Shown here: piece after piece, positions 1 through 4,807 of the stretch
How the letters are laid out: each line of letters begins with the position of its first letter
Numbering within the stretch: position 1 is the first letter of the stretch
Origin: Thiodiazotropha sp037382065
GTDB lineage: Bacteria; Pseudomonadota; Gammaproteobacteria; Chromatiales; Chromatiaceae
DNA: 6,859 nucleotides
Assembly: GCA_037382065.1 (NCBI GenBank)
Contig: JARRQF010000210.1
Span: 1-6,859 of the forward strand
Direction of reading: 5' to 3'
The notes under the pieces: generated by a model
What the model was told of the DNA's origin: nothing
What the model saw: only the letters and a program-made list of their open reading frames with translations
Database searches by the model: none
Program-made: the position numbers and the translations under genes

Positions 1-459
1 ATGCCAAAAAGAGTACATTATGAGTACATATAATGAAAGTGGCTTAAAAACGGTATTTCCGATCTATTTGGTCAGTTATAGATTTTCAACATTTGGCGGT
101 ATTCTTCAAAAATTGCCTGCTTATGGACGGGCACTAGCTAAATATTAAAGCAGTTTCTGGAGTTGGTTACACTCTATCAGTAGGTTTTATTAAAAACCAA
201 AATTCTTTCTAAATCATGTTCAATACTATCACGCTATAGGTTCTTATAGCACCGTTTGTTTTAATCACAAAAAAGTCACGGGAACACCTTGTGGCCCTCA
301 AGCTATGAATTCATAATGCTGCGCAGGGTAATTAATTGGGTAATAAATATGGACTCCTTCGCAGAATCTATGGTTTTCGGATATAGGGAAAGGAGATGAT
401 ATTTCGATAGAGCATTTCGCCTGAGTTTTGAGAGAATGGAAGTGTAAACTACCATTCGA
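1..459. other. AT-rich stretch with no recognised gene
   Basis: All frames are broken by frequent stops and I recognise no protein or RNA here. The longest start-to-stop reading I noticed by eye near the left edge is a 42-codon frame at 20-148 (begins MSTYNESG, ends RALAKY), preceded by an AAGAG that could act as a weak ribosome site. A +1 shift just after its stop would extend it by about 20 codons (AVSGVGYTLSVG, stop at 210-212). That could mean a decayed gene end, but I have no family match. The base composition is much poorer in GC than the transporter genes downstream, in keeping with an accessory or decayed region next to an insertion-sequence remnant. Confidence 0.5.
11..35. repeat. 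Short direct and inverted repeat at the left edge
   Basis: GAGTACAT occurs twice, at 11-18 and 22-29, an 11-base period. The second copy is flanked by CATTAT (16-21) and ATAATG (30-35), a perfect 6-base inverted repeat around an 8-base centre. This could be an operator-like site or chance in AT-rich DNA; no function can be assigned. Confidence 0.3.
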
Positions 460-462
460 TAG

Positions 463-769
463 AACTACATGTCAGCACACCAGGTGGGTAAGTATATGGA
501 TCAATAGTGTGGCAAAACCATTTGCTCCATATAGAGCAATGAAAAAAGTCAAACGTATGCTACGCAACCATTGTGAGTTATTGCTTAACTGGTTCCAGGC
601 AAAAGGCTAGTTATCCAGTGATGTTGTAGAGGAATCCAATAACAAGGCAAAACTGACGACGAGAAAATCGTTAGGTTTCCGGACATTTCGAGGCGCACAA
701 ATCGCTTTATATCATGCACTAGGAGATTTGCCTGAGTCGGAAGGTACCCCCAGAATTTTCTGTAGAACC
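463..769 (+). pseudogene. ISL3-family transposase, decayed C-terminal remnant
   Basis: This is the C-terminal end of an ISL3-family (DDE) transposase, recognised from family-typical blocks. The first is GKYMDQ-stop-CGKTICSI (487-531), matching the usual GKFLDxWCxxTMRSKI. Next come MKKVKRMLRNH and LLLNWFQAKG (539-607), then LSSDVVEESNNKAKL and TRKSLGFRTFRGAQIALYHALGDLPE. The Glu of VVE would be the last catalytic acidic residue. The copy is dead: there are TAG stops at 505-507 and 608-610, a frame change near 529-538, and the normal stop after the terminal Phe-Cys is missing. TTTTCTGTAGAACC at 756-769 resembles an ISL3 terminal repeat and probably marks the right end of the element. The N-terminal part of the transposase is not recognisable upstream, and I could not establish a left end or target duplication. 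Confidence 0.85.
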
Positions 770-808
770 GCAAACATTTTTATAGTCACATTATCTTTGT
801 ATATCAGC

Positions 809-813
809 GAGGA
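809..813 (+). promoter_or_regulatory. Ribosome binding site of the ABC exporter
   Basis: GAGGA lies seven bases before the ATG at 821. It decides the start: the alternative TTG at 728 sits inside the transposase remnant and has only transposase-derived codons after it. No convincing -35/-10 pair is visible between the remnant and this site, although TATAGT (781-786) and CATTAT (789-794) are -10-like. Confidence 0.7.
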
Positions 814-820
814 CGCCCTC

Positions 821-2959
821 ATGCCCCACAGCACCAACCAGCCCCAAGCCACGGATACCGGCCTTGAGTGTTTGGTTTTGCTGGCCCGATTCCATGGCCT
901 TCCAGCCGATACCGAACATCTGCAACATCAGTTTGGCCAGAATGGGCAGCTCTTCGATGCTACCGCCATCCAGAGGGCAGGCCGCTCTTTAGGCTTCAAA
1001 ACCCGTGCTACCCAAAGTGAATGGCGACGTTTGGCCAAAACACCTTTGCCCGCCATGGCCCAACACAAGGATGGCCACTGGTTTGTCATCGCTCAGGTAG
1101 GTGAAGACAAGGTTCTGATTCAAGATCCCCTGGAAAAACGCCCGCTTTCCTTGCCGAAAGATCTCTTCGAGTCGTCGTGGCAAGGCACATTGATCTTGGT
1201 CACTCGGCGTCTTTCTCTCAATAGTCTCAACAAAGAATTTGGCATCGGCTGGTTCATCCCGTCCCTGGTCAAGTATCGCAAGCTCTTTGCCGAGGTGCTG
1301 ATCGCCTCTTTCTTTTTACAGCTCTTTGCCCTCATCACCCCTCTGTTTTTTCAGGTCGTCATCGACAAGGTGCTGGTTCACAAGGGGCTGACCACTTTGG
1401 ATGTACTGGCCATCGGGCTCTTGGCCGTCTCCTTGTTCGAGGTGATTCTGGGGGGATTGCGCACCTATCTCTTTAGCCACACCACCAACCGGGTGGATGT
1501 GGTGCTGGGCTCACGCCTCTATCACCATCTGATCTCCCTGCCCATTGCCTACTTCGAGGCCCGACGGGTGGGTGATTCCGTGGCCCGGGTGCGAGAGCTG
1601 GAAAACCTGCGTAATTTCCTCACCAGCTCTGCCCTGACCCTGGTGGTGGACATCTTCTTCACCTTCGTCTTCTTCATCGTCATGTACTACTACAGCCCAG
1701 TACTGACCCTGGTGGTATTGGGCGCCATCCCCTTCTATATCTTGCTGTCGGTCTTCGTAACCCCGGCATTGAGAAAACGCCTGGACGAGAAATTCCAACG
1801 CGGGGCGGAGAACCAGGCCTTTTTGGTGGAATCGGTCAGTGGCATTCAAACCCTCAAATCCATGGCTGTCGAACCGCGCATGCAACAGCGTTGGGAAGAG
1901 CAACTGGCCGCCTATGTACAATCCAGTTTCAAGGCCGCCAACCTGGGCAACATCGCCCAGCAAGTGGCCGGTTTCATCAGCAAAGTCACTACGCTCTTGA
2001 TTCTTTGGGTGGGTGCCCGCTTGGTGATCAATGGCGAACTCAGCGTTGGCCAGCTCATCGCCTTTAACATGATGGCTGGGCGCGTCAGTGGCCCCATCCT
2101 GCGACTGGTGCAGCTTTGGCAAGACTTCCAGCAAGCTGGCATCTCCCTCAAGCGCCTGGGAGACATCCTCAATACCCCGCCCGAACCCGGCTACAACCCG
2201 GGCCGCGCCACACTACCCGAGCTCAAGGGCGGGGTTAGTTTTGAGCATGTGCGTTTTCGCTATAGCCCCGACCGGCCCGAGGTCATCAACAATCTTGCCC
2301 TTGAGGTCCAGCCCGGCCAAGTCATCGGCATTGTGGGCCGCTCCGGCTCGGGCAAGAGCACCCTCACCAAACTCATCCAGCGCCTCTATGTGCCTGAATC
2401 GGGCAAGGTACTCATCGATGGCACCGACCTCGCTCTGGTAGAGCCCGCTTGGCTTCGACGCCAGATTGGCGTGGTGTTGCAAGAGAACGTGCTTTTCAAC
2501 CGCAGCGTGCGTGACAACATTGCACTCAGCAACCCCGGCCTGCCCATGGATCAGATCATTCAGGCGTCACAACTGGCCGGTGCCCATGACTTTATTCTGG
2601 AGTTGCCCGAAGGCTATGACACCCAGGTGGGGGAACAGGGCAGCAACCTCTCTGGCGGCCAACGCCAGCGAATCGCCATTGCTCGCGCCCTGGTCACCAA
2701 CCCCAAGATCCTCATCTTTGACGAGGCCACCAGCGCCCTCGACTATGAATCCGAGCGGGTCATCCACCAGAACATGCGGGCCATCTGCCAAAACCGCACC
2801 GTCTTCATCATCGCCCACCGTCTCAGCGCCGTACGCAAGGCCGATCGCATCCTGGTGATGGACAAGGGGCGTGTCGCCGAAGACGGCGACCATCACAGCC
2901 TGATCCAGCAACAGGGCCAATACGCCCATCTGCATGCCCTTCAGGCGGGAGCGGGCTGA
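821..2959 (+). CDS. hlyB: Type I secretion ABC exporter, HlyB family
   Basis: Inner-membrane ATPase that drives export of RTX proteins across both membranes together with an HlyD-type fusion protein and a TolC-type channel. The 712 residues are close to the 707 of E. coli HlyB. Residues 1-130 form a C39-like domain: the peptidase Cys is replaced by Thr (Asp12-Thr13-Gly14) while His86 and Asp102 remain, so it should bind rather than cleave its substrate. A transmembrane domain covers about 154-435, starting with the HlyB-typical LQLFALITPLFFQVVIDKVL. The nucleotide-binding domain shows Walker A GRSGSGKST (506-514, Lys512), signature LSGGQ (610-614), Walker B ILIFDE (630-635, Asp634, Glu635), D-loop SALD and switch His666. 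All are intact, so the enzyme looks active. The stop overlaps the next start by one base (TGATG), implying translational coupling. The frame is also open upstream to 611, but those codons belong to the transposase remnant. The symbol is family-level; rtxB would fit equally. Confidence 0.96.
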   Translation: MPHSTNQPQATDTGLECLVLLARFHGLPADTEHLQHQFGQNGQLFDATAIQRAGRSLGFKTRATQSEWRRLAKTPLPAMAQHKDGHWFVIAQVGEDKVLIQDPLEKRPLSLPKDLFESSWQGTLILVTRRLSLNSLNKEFGIGWFIPSLVKYRKLFAEVLIASFFLQLFALITPLFFQVVIDKVLVHKGLTTLDVLAIGLLAVSLFEVILGGLRTYLFSHTTNRVDVVLGSRLYHHLISLPIAYFEARRVGDSVARVRELENLRNFLTSSALTLVVDIFFTFVFFIVMYYYSPVLTLVVLGAIPFYILLSVFVTPALRKRLDEKFQRGAENQAFLVESVSGIQTLKSMAVEPRMQQRWEEQLAAYVQSSFKAANLGNIAQQVAGFISKVTTLLILWVGARLVINGELSVGQLIAFNMMAGRVSGPILRLVQLWQDFQQAGISLKRLGDILNTPPEPGYNPGRATLPELKGGVSFEHVRFRYSPDRPEVINNLALEVQPGQVIGIVGRSGSGKSTLTKLIQRLYVPESGKVLIDGTDLALVEPAWLRRQIGVVLQENVLFNRSVRDNIALSNPGLPMDQIIQASQLAGAHDFILELPEGYDTQVGEQGSNLSGGQRQRIAIARALVTNPKILIFDEATSALDYESERVIHQNMRAICQNRTVFIIAHRLSAVRKADRILVMDKGRVAEDGDHHSLIQQQGQYAHLHALQAGAG

Positions 2960-4371
2960 TGAGCAAAGCACAGCCATCCGAAACCAAACTGCCCCTGGCC
3001 GTGACACAACCAACGCCCAAGGTGAAAAAAGCCTCTTGGCGAGACCGAGTGCATGAGCACTTGAGTTTCGATAAGTCCCAGCGAGAACATGAGTTCCTGC
3101 CAGCCGCCCTGGAAGTGCGAGAAACGCCCCCCTCCCCCATTGGCCGAGCCATCATCTGGGTTATTTTGCTCTTCTTTTCCATCGCCGTTGCCTGGGCCAG
3201 CATCGGCCATATCGACATCGTGGCCGTGGCCCCCGGCAAGATCATCACCGAAGGCTATTCCAAGGTTATCCAGCCCCTGGAAACCGCTTCGGTCAAGGCT
3301 ATCCAGGTCAAAGAGGGGCAGGCGGTCAAAGCGGGAGATGTGCTCATCGAACTGGATACCCGCCTCACCCAAGCCGATGTCACCCGCCTAAGCCAAGAAC
3401 ACCAAGAGGCCAAAGAAGAGGCGCACCGCCTTGAACAACTGAGCCACTGGTGTGACCAGGCCGATCAGGCATCCAACCAACAGCCCCTGCCCGCTGATCT
3501 CATCCTCCAGGCCCGCATCCAAGAACAACAAGCCCGACTTGAAGCCCTGCACTCGGAGCGCAAAAAGACCGTCGCGGAACACGCCGCTATCCAAAAGCAG
3601 GTGGAAAAACTCAAGGCCATCATGCCCCTGGTCACCCAGCGGGCCAGCAACTTCGAAAAGCTGACAGAAAAGAAATACGCTGCCCGGGAGAAGTTCCTGG
3701 AACTGGAACAACAACGCCTGGAAACCCAGCACGATCTCTTTGCCCTGGAAAAGCAGGCCGAAGAACTGCAACAAAGCGTAGAAGAGGTCAGCGCCAGAAT
3801 CGACCACACGAAAAAGGCCTTTCGCAAAGAGACCCTGGAGCAACTCAGAGAGGCCCGCATCCAACAACACAGCCTGAACCAAGAACTCCATAAGGCCGAA
3901 ACCCATCACCAGCAAATGACCCTCACCGCCCCGGTGTCTGGCGTGGTGCAACAGCTTCAGGTCCACAGCATAGGAGCCGTGGTAACCCCGGCCCAAGAAC
4001 TTATGGTCATCGTCCCCGAACAACGCACCCTGCAAGTCGAGGCACTATTGCTCAACAAAGACATCGGCTTTGTGCAAGAAGGTCAAGAGGCCGAAGTCAA
4101 AATCGACGCCTTTAACTTCACAAAGTATGGCGTGATCCCCGCCACCATTATCGATATCTCCGACGATGCGGTGGAAGATGAAAACCTGGGATGGGCCTAT
4201 AAGCTCAAGATCGACATGCAACGTTCTCAGATAGAGATCAAAGGCAAGAATGTGGAACTCACACCAGGTATGACAGTAATGGCAGAGGTCAAGACCGGAA
4301 AACGAAGAATTATTGAATATTTGCTATCGCCCTTGATTAAGGGGTTTAAAGAGAGTGCGAGGGAGAGGTAG
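2959..4371 (+). CDS. hlyD: Type I secretion membrane fusion protein, HlyD family
   Basis: Periplasmic adaptor that links the ABC exporter to a TolC-type outer membrane channel. At 470 residues it is near the 478 of E. coli HlyD. A cytoplasmic N-terminal tail of about 62 residues precedes one membrane segment (about 64-83, IIWVILLFFSIAVAW). The first lipoyl half follows (about 95-135, with VKAIQVKEGQAVKAGDVL), then a long Gln/Glu/Lys-rich alpha-helical hairpin (about 139-318), the second lipoyl half (LTAPVSGVVQQLQV, about 322-355) and a beta-barrel. The C-terminus matches the HlyD signature at 434-456 (LTPGMTVMAEV...IIEYLL). A GGGAG at 2947-2951 inside the exporter gene can serve as ribosome site, and the start overlaps the exporter stop, so the two are one operon and should be made in matched amounts. 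It is GC-rich like the exporter, in contrast with the AT-rich DNA that begins right after its stop. Confidence 0.96.
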   Translation: MSKAQPSETKLPLAVTQPTPKVKKASWRDRVHEHLSFDKSQREHEFLPAALEVRETPPSPIGRAIIWVILLFFSIAVAWASIGHIDIVAVAPGKIITEGYSKVIQPLETASVKAIQVKEGQAVKAGDVLIELDTRLTQADVTRLSQEHQEAKEEAHRLEQLSHWCDQADQASNQQPLPADLILQARIQEQQARLEALHSERKKTVAEHAAIQKQVEKLKAIMPLVTQRASNFEKLTEKKYAAREKFLELEQQRLETQHDLFALEKQAEELQQSVEEVSARIDHTKKAFRKETLEQLREARIQQHSLNQELHKAETHHQQMTLTAPVSGVVQQLQVHSIGAVVTPAQELMVIVPEQRTLQVEALLLNKDIGFVQEGQEAEVKIDAFNFTKYGVIPATIIDISDDAVEDENLGWAYKLKIDMQRSQIEIKGKNVELTPGMTVMAEVKTGKRRIIEYLLSPLIKGFKESARER

Positions 4372-4375
4372 AAAC

Positions 4376-4513
4376 ATGGAGAATCTCATGGGTAGGAAAG
4401 AAAAAAGTAATGGTGGCGGTAAAGTGGTAAATATCCGGCCAATAACACTCTTCTCTAATCAGATAATGCCATTCAACCTGATTACTCCCAACACAAAGGC
4501 TGAACATTTCTAA
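4376..4513 (+). CDS. Candidate small protein, 45 residues, unknown
   Basis: The frame starts four bases after the fusion-protein stop. It is preceded by GAGAGG (4363-4368) at seven bases, one of the best ribosome sites in the window. A second in-frame ATG at 4388 also has a GGAG (4378-4381) six bases before it. The predicted product begins MENLMGRKEKSNGGGK, is basic at its N-terminus, has a mildly hydrophobic middle (VVNIRPITLF) and ends in KAEHF. It has no signal peptide, clear membrane helix or Cys, and I recognise no family. Its place between the transporter genes and the RTX gene would suit a secretion accessory or regulatory peptide, but that is inference. It could equally be chance reading beyond the operon, since AG-rich sequence at the end of the fusion-protein gene supplies the ribosome site. 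Confidence 0.35.
   Translation: MENLMGRKEKSNGGGKVVNIRPITLFSNQIMPFNLITPNTKAEHF
4456..4484. repeat. 7-base inverted repeat downstream of the transporter genes
   Basis: TAATCAG (4456-4462) pairs perfectly with CTGATTA (4478-4484) across a 15-base loop. The stem is AT-rich and no T tract follows, so it is a poor intrinsic terminator. It lies inside the candidate small ORF and could be an RNA hairpin or a protein-binding site. Confidence 0.3.
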
Positions 4514-4807
4514 TTTACATACCATCTAGTATGAGGTTATAGGTGACTACCCGATTAACATACTCTATGAGATGAGAAGCCATGACAGCTCAGAACATTA
4601 TTTCAAGAAACCACACGAAAAAATAGCCGCACAGAAGGCATTTAGAAAACATATTGTATTTATACAAGTTAAAACAATAATTATCGATTTTATTGTTATT
4701 TGCATAACCATATTAGAACCCATTAGAACATTCACACTATCAATCATGATCACAGCTAAGAATAACTGTCATAACCACTGGCCTGAAAGCAAAAGAGGGA
4801 TGTTAAA
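4514..4807 (+). promoter_or_regulatory. AT-rich leader of the RTX gene with candidate promoter
   Basis: No gene is convincing in these roughly 290 bases, which are the most AT-rich of the window. They are a natural place for a separate RTX promoter. The best candidate is TTGTAT (4654-4659), 16 bases, then AATAAT (4676-4681), about 125 bases before the RTX start. TTGTAT is also the left arm of a perfect 14-base palindrome, TTGTAT-TT-ATACAA (4654-4667), so a repressor could cover the -35 region. A weak 5-base stem (CATAC/GTATG, 4518-4533) has no T tract. An 83-codon frame at 4572-4823 crosses this stretch; it has no ribosome site, overlaps the RTX start and is judged chance. Confidence 0.35.
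4795..4800 (+). promoter_or_regulatory. Ribosome binding site of the RTX gene
   Basis: GAGGGA sits seven bases before the ATG at 4808 and fixes that start. The ATG at 4800 is out of frame with the RTX protein and overlaps the ribosome site itself. Confidence 0.8.

Noticed and set aside
239..254. GGTTCTTATAGCACCG as left terminal repeat of the ISL3 remnant
   Set aside because: Only the first six bases match the reverse complement of the probable right end, and the flanks (231-238 and 770-777) show no 8-base duplication. A family-level search could revive it.
428..610. 60-codon frame as an intact small gene
   Set aside because: Its second half is ISL3 transposase sequence and its first half is the wrong frame of the same remnant; it ends at an in-frame TAG within the transposase.
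1511..2134. 207-codon reverse-strand frame inside the exporter gene
   Set aside because: Antisense shadow of a strongly conserved ABC exporter; Gly/His/Gln-rich product of the kind GC-rich antisense gives.
4518..4533. CATAC/GTATG stem as transcription terminator of the transporter genes
   Set aside because: Five weak base pairs and no T tract after it; not a believable intrinsic terminator.
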